Below the pieces are notes generated by a model. It searched no databases. It was not told where the DNA came from and saw nothing but the letters and a program-made list of their open reading frames with translations. The translations under genes and the position numbers were made by a program. DNA of 64,000 nt from Spirochaetaceae bacterium. GTDB lineage: Bacteria; Spirochaetota; Leptospiria; Leptospirales; Leptonemataceae. Shown here one piece after another: positions 32,703 to 41,838 of the stretch (position 1 is its first letter; each line of letters starts with the position of its first letter). Location: contig PBUB01000021.1 in assembly GCA_002729885.1 (NCBI GenBank), positions 534,451-598,450 of the forward strand, written 5' to 3'.

Positions 32703-34487
32703 TCAGGGCCCCTGGTATTCTACGGTTGCCGGGGCCTTTTTCATCGCTTCATTGTTCTTGCGAGATTGCTCCAACAATTTCTTTTGATCCGGGTCAATCC
32801 ACCAGTATGTATTCACTGCATCGTCCGAGCCGTATTTTCCCAGAGGATTATCCGGAATTCCATAATGATTCCAGTACAGCAGACGATGGGAATCGGCCTG
32901 CCAGAGAAGTACATAGGGATGCAGCTCATACAATCTGCGATCGATTTGCTTCAGCAAAGCTATTCGCTGTTCCGCAGATGCGGCTGTCTTATAGGACTCC
33001 AGGAGAGCATCGATCTTTTCATCTTTAACTCCGGCCAGGTTGATGGAGCCCTTATCACCTGCAGTGCCTGAATGCCACATGGGTTCAGGATCCTTCAGTC
33101 GTCCGGCGCCCCAGTTAATCCAGTAGAGATCGAATTCAAAGTCATCCAGTCGCTTGCGAGCGGTACTCAAGCTAACCTGATCGATGGATGCTTCAATGCC
33201 CACCGACTTAAGATCCTGAAGATAGATGTTTAGATGTCTTAGATCCGAGCCACTCTGTAAGAAACGGATGCTGAGGATTCTACCATCCTTTTCCAGAAGC
33301 CCCTTTGCATTGGGCTCGTAGCCAGCTTCTTTTAGAAGCCTGCGAGCCTGGTCCGGATCATATTTCACTACAGGTACCTGTGGATTTACGTATCCAGGAT
33401 AAAGATCGGGAATGTAGGAGTTGAGTAGCACATACTCTTCGTACATCAGTTTCTTGTTCATCAATGAACGATTCAGTAGGAGCGATAATGCCTTTCGCAC
33501 TCGAATATCCTGGAACTTTTCCTCTCGCAGGTTGATTACAAAGCCCTGGAATCCTCGGGGAATGCGATTATAGATTTTCTGTCTGGCTACCCAGCCCTTC
33601 TGTACCTCTTCCAGATGAGTCTTGATGGCCCAGATGGATGCAGTATGCACGGGAAAATAATCGAATTCTCCTTTTTTGAACGCTTCCAGAGCTTTGTTTC
33701 GATCTTCGATGAAGCGGTAGCGGATGTAGTCAAAATTGTATTTTCCGTTGTTGAACTTGAGCTTTCGTCCCCACCAGTCTCCTCTCCTCTTCAGGAGTAC
33801 AAATCGATTAACTTTATTTTGAACAACTTGATAGGGGCCGCTGGTCACTTCGAATTCATTTACATCGTTGAAATCTTTCCCTTTGAGAGAATGTTCCGGA
33901 AGGGCCATCATGCTTCCTGCATCCCAGAAGTTCTGCCAGTGTTTTACTTTTGCGCGTACTCGCAGCGTTTGATCGTCCACTGCCACCGGTCTTTCAAAGC
34001 GGCTCAGGGACACCCTGAACACAGCGGTATTATGTTTGGGATTCATTATGGTGTCATAGTAGAATACGAAATCGCTGGCTTTAATTGGGGTACCATCGCT
34101 CCATTCAGCCTGTTTGCGGATCTTGAAGGTGAATTCCATTCCATCCGCGCTGGTTTCCCAGGATTCGGCCAGGATGCCCACCGGTTCCTGTTTTACGGGA
34201 TGCATTACGATAAGAGGTTCAAACTGCATTCCGGTGATTTCTGCAGAAAGAGTATTGGTATCCAGCCAGTAGTTCAGTGATTTGGGATAGGATGCTCCCC
34301 AGACATTGTTTACCCCGCCTTTGACAGCAGCGGGGTCTGCCATGGGGTCCGGCTGACCTACAGGTAGCCCTTCCAGAGGGACATCCTGTACAGGTTCCAG
34401 CTGAATATCCTTTTCCTCTCCGCAATGTATGGAAAAAAAGGTGAGCAGGATGATACCAGAAAGTAGCCGAGCCGTAGATCCGTTCAT
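32703..34487 (-). CDS. Extracellular solute-binding protein family 5, lipoprotein (set 1)
   Basis: A 594-residue substrate-binding lipoprotein for the adjacent permeases. The signal peptide ends with LLTFFSIHC, so the acylated Cys is near residue 22 (spirochaete-style lipobox). The body shows SBP_bac_5 features: VWGASYPKSLNYWLDTNTLSAEITGMQFEPL, the WSDGTPIKASDFVFYYDTIM block, RVRKALSLLLNRSLMNKKLMYEEY and a C-terminal LLYWNHYGIP. The length and the DFDYFPVHTASIW-like segment fit the YejA subgroup that binds long peptides. It is the first gene of a binding protein - permease - permease operon; the divergent second binding protein starts within about 70 bp, so their promoters overlap. Confidence 0.92.
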   Translation of the reverse strand: MNGSTARLLSGIILLTFFSIHCGEEKDIQLEPVQDVPLEGLPVGQPDPMADPAAVKGGVNNVWGASYPKSLNYWLDTNTLSAEITGMQFEPLIVMHPVKQEPVGILAESWETSADGMEFTFKIRKQAEWSDGTPIKASDFVFYYDTIMNPKHNTAVFRVSLSRFERPVAVDDQTLRVRAKVKHWQNFWDAGSMMALPEHSLKGKDFNDVNEFEVTSGPYQVVQNKVNRFVLLKRRGDWWGRKLKFNNGKYNFDYIRYRFIEDRNKALEAFKKGEFDYFPVHTASIWAIKTHLEEVQKGWVARQKIYNRIPRGFQGFVINLREEKFQDIRVRKALSLLLNRSLMNKKLMYEEYVLLNSYIPDLYPGYVNPQVPVVKYDPDQARRLLKEAGYEPNAKGLLEKDGRILSIRFLQSGSDLRHLNIYLQDLKSVGIEASIDQVSLSTARKRLDDFEFDLYWINWGAGRLKDPEPMWHSGTAGDKGSINLAGVKDEKIDALLESYKTAASAEQRIALLKQIDRRLYELHPYVLLWQADSHRLLYWNHYGIPDNPLGKYGSDDAVNTYWWIDPDQKKLLEQSRKNNEAMKKAPATVEYQGP

Positions 34488-34559
34488 TGGGGCAAAGAAT
34501 TTCTGCTACCTGCTCGGGTGTCAAACATGCATTTTAATTTTCGCGCAGGTAAACAGGGC

Positions 34560-36506
34560 ATGAAATTTTTTTGCGATGCACATGTATATGGGAAGCTTAC
34601 CCGGCTGTTGATTCTGACTTTAATCCTTGGTCCTGGATGTGGCGCTCCCCTGAATCATCCCTACCCGGACACCAGAGGAAAGAACTGGCATCTTATCGCC
34701 ATGGCTTCCGAGCCTTCCACCCTGGATCCGGTACGAATGCACGATGCACCCAGTTTCAGTGTAGCCTCCAATATGGCTCTTACACCATTTCAGTACAGCT
34801 ATCTCAAGCGACCCATTGAAATGGAGCCCTACCTGGCCAGGTCTATGCCCCGGGTTCAAAGGGCGATGCATAGGGGAGTGCCCACCTATTACTTTGATCT
34901 AGAACTCAAAAAGCGTTACTATGCGCCGGTGGAGGCCTGTCTTAAGGATGAACACCACGACGGCACCGGTCGACCAATTCTGGCAGAGGACCTGGAGCTC
35001 AGTTTGAAGCGAAACGCAGATCCAGCCAACGAAGCCTTTATGTTCTCTCTTCTGGCCAAAAGCATTCCGGGGTTTAGCGAGTACAACGAATACATTCGTG
35101 ATGCGCGAAAGGAAAACCAGATCGCAAGTTTGGAAGCTTCCGAGCAGGCCAGAGTTCTGGAAGAAATCTATCGCAGACCCATGGACGGAGTACAGGCGAT
35201 AGCACCCGATAAGCTGCGAATCTATTTGAACAGCTCCAGCGATCGAATACTGTATTTCTTTGCCATGGTCAGCTCTGCACCCATACCCTGGAATTGCTGG
35301 CAGGAATACAACTCCAGAGAAAAGAACCAGCATGCGCTGGAGCGAAGAATGATTGCATCCGGGCCCTACCATCTTGTGAGCTGGGAACCCCGGGATCAAA
35401 TTATCCTGGAAAAGAATCCTCTTTATAACTTTCGGTTTCCGGAGCTTCCCGCAGATTCCGAAAGCTGGCCGTCCGGTTTGCAAGAGAATCCCGAGCGAGT
35501 AGAGCCCATGCGATCTCTAGCCGGGAAGGCTCTGCCTTTGTCCGATCGTGTGGTCTTCTATTTAATTCAATCTGGATCCACTGTCTGGACTCTCTTCGAA
35601 CAGGGATACCAGGATAGAGTGGCACTTACCAAAGATTCCTACGAAGGGGTGCTGGATGGTGGACAGCTGAGGCCCGAATACAGGCAGCGAGGAATAACGC
35701 TGAGCACGGAAGCGGAACTTACCACCTTCGGATGGATATTCAACCTGGATGATCCTGTAATCGGAAAAAAGGTAGGACTGCGAAAAGCTCTGAGGTGCGC
35801 CATCGACGCAAAAGAGCTTGTGCAGAGATTCTATGAAGGCCGATCCATTGTAGCCCGGGGACTCATCCCTCCTGGAATGGAAGGCTACGATGCCATTGTT
35901 CCAGAAGAAGAGTGCTCGGAGAATCAAATCAAGCGATGGCTGGCAGAATCCGGATATCCAGATGGAAAAGACCCTTCCACGGGAAAACCTCTGGTTCTAC
36001 GGCTCATCGACGTGCCCAGGCCGGCCAATGCCAGCTTTCACAGTTATCTTGTGGAACAGGTGGCGGCCCTGGGAATCCGACTGCAGGTGGATCTATTCGA
36101 CGCACCCACATATTTCGAAAAGCGCATGAAGGGAAAATTCCAGATTACCACCTGGGGCTGGGGTGCCGACTATCCGGATCCACAAAATTTCTTTCAGCTA
36201 TTCTATGGACCCAACGCCGGAACTCCCTACAATGAAGCAGAATTCACCGATTCCGAATTTGACCAGGCCTATCGAATGCTTGAGCAAACCGAGAACCCGG
36301 CGAAGCGAATGCAGCTAATCCAGAAGATGAATACCAGATTGCATGAGGAAGTTCCTGTGCTACTATTATTTCATCGCATCAATTATGGAATATCCCAGCC
36401 CTGGCTCAGCCCATTTGAGCCACATCCCATGGGCTACAATATGCTGCAATATCGCGGAGTGGATCCGCAAGATAGGGATGCTTTTCAGGACAACTATAAT
36501 TGGTAG
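34560..36506 (+). CDS. Extracellular solute-binding protein family 5, lipoprotein (set 2)
   Basis: A roughly 648-residue peptide-type binding lipoprotein. ATG 34560 gives a normal lipoprotein signal (KLTRLLILTLILGPGC, Cys about residue 27); the frame also offers ATG 34527 and GTG 34518. Family features: ASEPSTLDPVRMHDAPSFSVASNMALTPFQYSYLKRPIEMEPYLA, DLELSLKRNADP, LRKALRCAIDAKELVQRFYEGRS and a late WGADYPDPQNFFQLFYG typical of the family. Its sequence differs from the set 1 protein, so its ligand probably differs. It points the same way as the OppB/OppC-like genes at 41.8-43.8 kb, which are separated from it by an inverted four-gene signalling block. Confidence 0.9.
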   Translation: MKFFCDAHVYGKLTRLLILTLILGPGCGAPLNHPYPDTRGKNWHLIAMASEPSTLDPVRMHDAPSFSVASNMALTPFQYSYLKRPIEMEPYLARSMPRVQRAMHRGVPTYYFDLELKKRYYAPVEACLKDEHHDGTGRPILAEDLELSLKRNADPANEAFMFSLLAKSIPGFSEYNEYIRDARKENQIASLEASEQARVLEEIYRRPMDGVQAIAPDKLRIYLNSSSDRILYFFAMVSSAPIPWNCWQEYNSREKNQHALERRMIASGPYHLVSWEPRDQIILEKNPLYNFRFPELPADSESWPSGLQENPERVEPMRSLAGKALPLSDRVVFYLIQSGSTVWTLFEQGYQDRVALTKDSYEGVLDGGQLRPEYRQRGITLSTEAELTTFGWIFNLDDPVIGKKVGLRKALRCAIDAKELVQRFYEGRSIVARGLIPPGMEGYDAIVPEEECSENQIKRWLAESGYPDGKDPSTGKPLVLRLIDVPRPANASFHSYLVEQVAALGIRLQVDLFDAPTYFEKRMKGKFQITTWGWGADYPDPQNFFQLFYGPNAGTPYNEAEFTDSEFDQAYRMLEQTENPAKRMQLIQKMNTRLHEEVPVLLLFHRINYGISQPWLSPFEPHPMGYNMLQYRGVDPQDRDAFQDNYNW

Positions 36507-36561
36507 GCTGCAACCGGGCGGCCGCTAGATTCGAAACAATCCTGGCAAATAGAATGGGGAG

Positions 36562-37245
36562 TTATCTGAATTCTCGCATATCCCTGCGAGGAACATGGAT
36601 TTCTGTTATTTGATTCTTTTCGGTCTTGCTGATTTCTTCCACAGCCTTTTCGATTAGATGGTCTCTCAATTCAGCTTCCGAATAACCCAGGTCCGCTGCG
36701 TATCTGGATACGATATCGGTAAAAGCTTGATTGATCAGAAAAGGCATATGGTCTTCATTTAATACTACCAGACCATCCGGAATCACTTCCAGGATGGTAG
36801 AAATAAAGGCATTGTATCTTTCTTCGGTTCGCTTCAGGTTTTCCTGGGTCTTCTGACGTTCTCGCAGGATCCAGAAATTCTTCAGCTCTCGCTGAACCAC
36901 AGGCAGAAGTCTATCCATACGGTCTTTCATTACGAAGTCCGTAGCACCGGCCCGCATCATCTCAACTACAGTCTCTTCGCCGATTTTTCCGGAGACAATA
37001 ATAAAGGGCACATCGGGACTGACCTGGCGAATTCTTCGCAGAGCTGCCGCACAGTCCAGGTCGGGCATATAGTAGTCAGAAAGCACGAGCTCAAATTCCA
37101 TCTCCTGAAGAGCGCTTTCCAGATCAGGTTCATTATCTACAATCCTGTGTTCGAAGAGAATGCCTTCCTGTTGCAGGGTTTTCACCAGCAACAGCGCGCT
37201 CATTCTGGAATCTTCCAGAATCAATATGCGAGAGTTCTCCTTCAT
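36562..37245 (-). CDS. Response regulator: receiver domain plus an incomplete PAS domain
   Basis: A 227-residue protein. Receiver domain at about 5-120: acidic pair in LILEDSRM, phosphoacceptor Asp in LVLSDYYMPDLD, Lys in FVMKDRM. A helix (QKTQENLKRTEERYNAF) leads to a PAS domain (about 145-227: STILEVIPDGLVVLNEDHMPFLINQAF) that stops at a TAA after VPRRDMREFR, before the final PAS strands and any kinase domain. The missing strands look like the N-terminus of the kinase gene at 38.6-39.5 kb. The start overlaps the preceding gene by ATGA. It is probably the last gene of a four-gene two-component operon. Whether the half PAS folds is unknown. Confidence 0.85.
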   Translation of the reverse strand: MKENSRILILEDSRMSALLLVKTLQQEGILFEHRIVDNEPDLESALQEMEFELVLSDYYMPDLDCAAALRRIRQVSPDVPFIIVSGKIGEETVVEMMRAGATDFVMKDRMDRLLPVVQRELKNFWILRERQKTQENLKRTEERYNAFISTILEVIPDGLVVLNEDHMPFLINQAFTDIVSRYAADLGYSEAELRDHLIEKAVEEISKTEKNQITEIHVPRRDMREFR

Positions 37246-38567
37246 TTTGAAGCAGATGCTGTTTCTGCATCCTTCGCTTGTTCCTGTTCGTCCACCAGGG
37301 GAAGCTGAATTTCAAGGTCTACCAGAAGCCGCCCTTCCTGTATCTTTGCATCTCTGTAATCTGTGACATTGGACGCCGCAATACTTCCGCCCAGTTTTTC
37401 GATAATGGTGCGAACAATGTTCAAGCCCATTCCAATGTCCAGGGTATCAAAGTTTTCAAACACAGAATGTTCCAGGCGAAAGAAAGGTTCGAATACCAGG
37501 TTCTGATAGGCCAGAGAAATGCCGCCTTCCACTATCTTGCCATTACCCAGATCTCGGGTAGCTCTTGTTTCATTCAATACATTGATATTGAGCTTGTTTC
37601 CGTTCTGACGCAATAATACCGAGATGGTAGTGCCTTTAGGCGAAAACTTCATTGCATTGATCAGAAGCTCGCGAACGGCACGCTTTAGCTGCTCTGCATT
37701 GCACTTAACCCTGAGATGACGAAGGGTTTCTTTATGCTCGGAAAGTATGATATGATTTTCATGGACTTTCTGCGCATGTTCTGCTTCGTCAATGGTTTCC
37801 GATAGTATCGCGCGAATATCGGCAGCATTCATTTCCTCTGTTTTAATTTCCTGACCCAGCAATATGTCGATTTCCTGAAGCGAATCTATGATTCGACTGG
37901 CCGTGTAGGTGTTTTCCCGCACCATATCCATGATGTTCTTGTCGATCAGGTATTTTTCCCCCTGTAGTTCTGCAGACTCCAGAACAAAGAGTAGCACTGA
38001 AATCAACTGACCGAATCCAGAACCCTGAGTCAGGGATGTGCGAAGGTTGTAGAACAGTGCCTTCTCTTTGGCTGTTTTATCAAAGGCTCCGCTCTGAGTT
38101 CGGTCATGCATCCACTTCAGCCAGTTCAGCTGATTCTCCAGGCGGATGGTTCTTTCCTTTTCCGATGCTCGATTAACTTTCTTTAGATAGGCGGACTCTA
38201 CAGCTCGCTGAACTTTCAGAAGCAATTCATTCAGATCGATGGGCTTGATTAAATAATCGTAGATGCCATTTTTCATAACATCAATGATTACTTCGGATTC
38301 ATTGTGGCAGGTCTCTACGATGATTTCGGAGTCTGTACCCTGTTCGGTGAGGTTGCGAATCAACTCCTGACCGTTCACTTCTGGCATTTCCAGGTCTGTG
38401 ATAATTACCGGAAAATTTCTCTTTTCCAGGATGTTCTGGGCTTCGCGCCCGTTGGACGCCATGACAACATTGTAGCCGCTTCCTTCCAGGACATCCTTCA
38501 ATAGCTGACCGGACCGCTCATCGTCTTCTACAACCAGAATACTTCTATCTTCATCTTTTAGATGCAT
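37242..38567 (-). CDS. Receiver-HATPase protein lacking the phosphoacceptor histidine
   Basis: A 441-residue protein. The N-terminal receiver domain (about 8-125) has DD in LVVEDDERSG, the acceptor Asp in VIITDLEMPEVNG and Lys in YLIKPID. A helical segment follows where a HisKA domain would sit, but the expected H-E/D box is replaced by FYNLRTSLTQG, with Asn instead of His. The C-terminal HATPase_c domain is recognisable by its N box (RELLINAMKFSPKG) and GMGLNIVRTIIEKLGG. It may bind ATP and act as a regulator or pseudokinase. ATG 38567 is chosen for its AGAGAGG ribosome site; a GTG eight codons upstream is also open. The gene is co-operonic with the kinases on either side. Confidence 0.85.
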   Translation of the reverse strand: MHLKDEDRSILVVEDDERSGQLLKDVLEGSGYNVVMASNGREAQNILEKRNFPVIITDLEMPEVNGQELIRNLTEQGTDSEIIVETCHNESEVIIDVMKNGIYDYLIKPIDLNELLLKVQRAVESAYLKKVNRASEKERTIRLENQLNWLKWMHDRTQSGAFDKTAKEKALFYNLRTSLTQGSGFGQLISVLLFVLESAELQGEKYLIDKNIMDMVRENTYTASRIIDSLQEIDILLGQEIKTEEMNAADIRAILSETIDEAEHAQKVHENHIILSEHKETLRHLRVKCNAEQLKRAVRELLINAMKFSPKGTTISVLLRQNGNKLNINVLNETRATRDLGNGKIVEGGISLAYQNLVFEPFFRLEHSVFENFDTLDIGMGLNIVRTIIEKLGGSIAASNVTDYRDAKIQEGRLLVDLEIQLPLVDEQEQAKDAETASASK

Positions 38568-38636
38568 GGTAATCCTCTCTCCGTTTGACACTGCAACCGG
38601 GCCCGGCTAACAGGCACCGCTTACTGGCGTCTGGAG

Positions 38637-39515
38637 TCAATGGTAGGGTAGGCCAACGGTGAAGGTCGTTCCCGAACCTTCCATGGTCTGTAGAGTGATG
38701 AATCCCTGGTGCATGTCAACTATTCTCTTCACGATAGCCAGGCCCAGGCCCGTGCCTTCCCTTTTCCTGGAACGGCCGGAAACGCTCTGTTCGAACGGTT
38801 CGAATATGCGATCCTGGTCCTCAGCAGGAATACCGGCGCCGGAATCCTTCACCCGAATTAAGATATTCTCGGTGCCCTCCAGGAGCGAAACCTGGACTTC
38901 GCCATCCGCATCTGTATGCTTGATTGCATTGGAAAGCAGGTTGTCCATGACCTGCCGGATTCTTGTTTGATCACATTCAATTCGTACCGGAGTCGTAGGC
39001 AAGTCTTCGATTAATTCGATGCCCTTGCTCTTGCAAATCGTACTGAAGCTCTGGAGAGACTGGTGAACCAGACCGGCAATATCGCAATTGGATCGGTCCA
39101 GAGGTATTCGTCCTGCCTCCATTCGAGAGTATTCCAGGATTTGCTCCACCAGTTTCAGTAGATGTCTGCCACTGGTTTCTATAGAGGAAACTGCTTCTGT
39201 TTGCCGCTTGTTCAAAGTGCCCAGCTGAGGCATATTCAGATACTGAGCATATCCCAGCATAGAATTGAGCGGAGTTTTCAGCTCATGAGTCATGTTGGCC
39301 AGAAAGAGAGTTTTGGCACGATTTGCCTGTTCGGCCTGGGCCACGGATAGACGAAGCAGTTCGTTCTGATTGCGGATTTCCTGCTCTGTATGCTTTCTCT
39401 CTGTTATATCGCGCAGGGAAATGACCAGATGCTTTTCATCCCCCACCTGCATCGTGGAAAACTGGAGCTCCAGAAAAATCCCATCTAATCGCACGTCTTC
39501 GCTGCTTCCATCCAT
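38637..39515 (-). CDS. Sensor histidine kinase with N-terminally truncated PAS domain
   Basis: A 292-residue kinase. It starts in the middle of a PAS fold (RLDGIFLELQFSTMQVGDEKHLVISLRDITERK), followed by HisKA with the acceptor His in NMTHELKTPLNSMLGYAQYL and HATPase_c with NLLSNAIKHT, DSGAGIPAEDQDRIFEPFEQ and GTGLGLAIVKRIV, so it should be catalytically competent. The codon before ATG 39515 is an in-frame TAA and the first 31 bp overlap the end of the upstream hybrid kinase gene in another frame, so no further N-terminus exists. The missing first half of the PAS resembles the end of the response regulator at 36.6-37.2 kb. Confidence 0.87.
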   Translation of the reverse strand: MDGSSEDVRLDGIFLELQFSTMQVGDEKHLVISLRDITERKHTEQEIRNQNELLRLSVAQAEQANRAKTLFLANMTHELKTPLNSMLGYAQYLNMPQLGTLNKRQTEAVSSIETSGRHLLKLVEQILEYSRMEAGRIPLDRSNCDIAGLVHQSLQSFSTICKSKGIELIEDLPTTPVRIECDQTRIRQVMDNLLSNAIKHTDADGEVQVSLLEGTENILIRVKDSGAGIPAEDQDRIFEPFEQSVSGRSRKREGTGLGLAIVKRIVDMHQGFITLQTMEGSGTTFTVGLPYH

Positions 39516-41725
39516 TTAAAGATCTCTTCAATTACTGTCTTTCTTGATGCTGGCTTAAGAAGCCAGCCATCGAACCCTGCCAATCTCGATGCTTCCAGCT
39601 CTTCTGCAGAACTGTTTCCGGTATAGGCGATAATGGGAACACGTTTCTGGCCGCTTCCTTCTTCGAAAGCTCGAATCTGTTTACAGATTGTAAAACCGTC
39701 TATATCGGGAAGATGGATGTCCAGAAAAACAATGTCGAATGGTCTGGATGTGGCCATGGCCACGGTCTCTTCTCCATTCGGATGAATGTGAATTTCCATC
39801 CCTGTATCTTCCAGATAGCGCCGAATCAATATCTGGCTTATGGGTTCATCTTCTGCAATCAGAATACTGCGCCCTGAAAAATCCGGAGTCTCGGGAATAC
39901 TCTCTTCCGTAAGAGGGTCCTCACGAGCTGATTGAATTCTGAATGGAATACAGACATGAAATGTGGCTCCGGGCCCTGAATTTTCTTCCACTGCGATGAA
40001 TCCATTCATGGCCTGAACCAGGTTACAGCTAATGGCCAGCCCCAGACCGCTGCCACCGTAGGTGTGGCGGAGGCCGGGATCGAGTTGTTCGAATGGCTCA
40101 AACAGATCCGGTATCTTATTCGGATTGATTCCAGGTCCGGTATCGGCTACAGTAAAAAGTATCCAGGTTCTGTCTGAGACCGACGTAGATTCAGGAGAAA
40201 GGTTTTCCTGTTCACCTGAATTACCAATGCATCGCGCTTCCGCCCTCATTTGTTGCACTTTGCTTCCTGGAATCGAACGGACTTTGATTTCAACGTGACC
40301 TTTTTCTGTAAATTTAACAGCATTTCCGGCCAGGTTCAGAAGCACCTGCTGCAGTGCGGCTCGATCTCCCAGTAGATTATCTGGCAATTCTGCTTCCCGA
40401 TCCATGGCAAGGAGCAATCGTCTGGATATGGCCGATGGCATTACTAGAGTCTTTACATAGCTCAAGGCTTCGCTCAGTTTAAAAGGGCTGGCCCGTAGCT
40501 CAACTCCCCTATGCTCCATGCGTCCCATATCCAGAACGCTATCCAGAAGAGACATCAATCCTCGGGCAGATTCTTCCAGTATATTCAGGTTTTGATATCT
40601 ATTCTGATCTTCGCGCTCCTGACCGGAATGCATGGTGTCGATGGAATCCTCTTCCTTGAGATCCCCGGATTCCACGTCTTCCGGACCTGCCTCTATGGAC
40701 ATTATCTCAATGGTTCCCAGCAGGGAATGCAATGGATTACGTATCTCATGCGAAAGTGTGTACATTAGCATGGAGCGAGATCGTGCCTGAGCCATGGCCT
40801 CTTGACTGGCCCGTTCCAGTTCTTGAAACAGAACATGTTCCCTGGTGGATTCACGGCCATAAAGATATAAAAGGGAATCCTTCAAATCCAGCATAGCTTT
40901 CCAGTGAATGATTACACTTGCTCCCTGATTTTCTCTTGTAGTGGCGAATTCAGTTATTACAGATTCGTCTGACGAAGAATGAAAGTTAGCGGAGTAATTC
41001 CCATTTATGAATTGAGCTCCGTGACTTAGTTGCAGATACAGTAGTTCACCCAGATTATTTATATTGTCCGGAACTACATTTCGCTTGATCCACTGCTCAT
41101 TGGAGTCCAGGAGCATGCCCTGACTATCCATGATTCCAAACAAATCGCTGGAAGCCTCGAAGAAGCGATGACGAATTCTCTGTTCCCTAAGTCTTTCCTG
41201 ATTGGCCCGATCCAGCTCCAGGCTACGTTTGCGAAGTTCCAGAAGAGATACTACTTGATCGGCCAGAAGCTTCAAGGCCTCGGCCTGAGCCGGAGGCAAT
41301 TCTCGCGGCTGCAAATCCAGAACGCACAGGGTCCCCAGTTTATGCCCGGAAGGACTTTTCAAGGGATACCCGCCGTAAAACCGCAGTCCTGGATCCCCTG
41401 TTACCAGAGGGTTGCTGGAAAACCGGTGGTCTGCAGTTGCATCCTCTACAACGAATATTTCATCCTGCAGTATGGCATGTCCGCAAAAGGCCTGCTCCCT
41501 GGGAGTTTCGTTGCTTCTCAGTCCTCGGTTGCTCTTAAACCACTGGCGTTTTTCATCCAGAAGGCTTACCAGCGCGATGGGAGCGCCGGTGATCCGGGAA
41601 GCAAGTTCTGTAATTCTGTCAAATGCCTCTTCGAATTCTGTATCCAGAATCTCGTAAGAGTATAAATCCTTGAGCCTGTCTTCTTCATCCACAGGCAAGG
41701 GGGCCCCTGTATATAATTCGGCCAT
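39485..41725 (-). CDS. Hybrid sensor histidine kinase, GAF - HisKA - HATPase - receiver
   Basis: A 746-residue cytoplasmic hybrid kinase. The GAF domain covers about 20-170 (FDRITELASRITGAPIALVSLLDEKRQWFKSN ... CGHAILQDEIFVVEDA), a PAS-like region about 185-310, HisKA with the acceptor His in YTLSHEIRNPLHSLLG (about 330), HATPase_c with NLAGNAVKFTEKG and GGSGLGLAISCNLV, and a C-terminal receiver with Asp in VFLDIHLPDIDG and Lys in LLKPAS. There are no membrane segments, so it senses an internal signal. The start is ATG 41725, supported by AGGAG; a GTG six codons upstream is open. It is the first gene of the block and is back to back with the OppB-like gene. Confidence 0.9.
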   Translation of the reverse strand: MAELYTGAPLPVDEEDRLKDLYSYEILDTEFEEAFDRITELASRITGAPIALVSLLDEKRQWFKSNRGLRSNETPREQAFCGHAILQDEIFVVEDATADHRFSSNPLVTGDPGLRFYGGYPLKSPSGHKLGTLCVLDLQPRELPPAQAEALKLLADQVVSLLELRKRSLELDRANQERLREQRIRHRFFEASSDLFGIMDSQGMLLDSNEQWIKRNVVPDNINNLGELLYLQLSHGAQFINGNYSANFHSSSDESVITEFATTRENQGASVIIHWKAMLDLKDSLLYLYGRESTREHVLFQELERASQEAMAQARSRSMLMYTLSHEIRNPLHSLLGTIEIMSIEAGPEDVESGDLKEEDSIDTMHSGQEREDQNRYQNLNILEESARGLMSLLDSVLDMGRMEHRGVELRASPFKLSEALSYVKTLVMPSAISRRLLLAMDREAELPDNLLGDRAALQQVLLNLAGNAVKFTEKGHVEIKVRSIPGSKVQQMRAEARCIGNSGEQENLSPESTSVSDRTWILFTVADTGPGINPNKIPDLFEPFEQLDPGLRHTYGGSGLGLAISCNLVQAMNGFIAVEENSGPGATFHVCIPFRIQSAREDPLTEESIPETPDFSGRSILIAEDEPISQILIRRYLEDTGMEIHIHPNGEETVAMATSRPFDIVFLDIHLPDIDGFTICKQIRAFEEGSGQKRVPIIAYTGNSSAEELEASRLAGFDGWLLKPASRKTVIEEIFKWMEAAKTCD

Positions 41726-41838
41726 CCAACGCTCCTGATGCACTCATGGCCTCATCTCGGATTCCTCTGGAGCAGAAGATTTGGAAGCTGGAATTTCCCT
41801 TGCTTTTGTCGGTGCTCGAAAAAGATTCCAGTTACCTG

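Noticed and set aside
33615..34280. 221-codon plus-strand frame opposite the set 1 binding-protein gene
   Set aside because: Lies entirely antisense to a clear SBP gene, with Phe/His/Tyr-rich composition typical of antisense frames.
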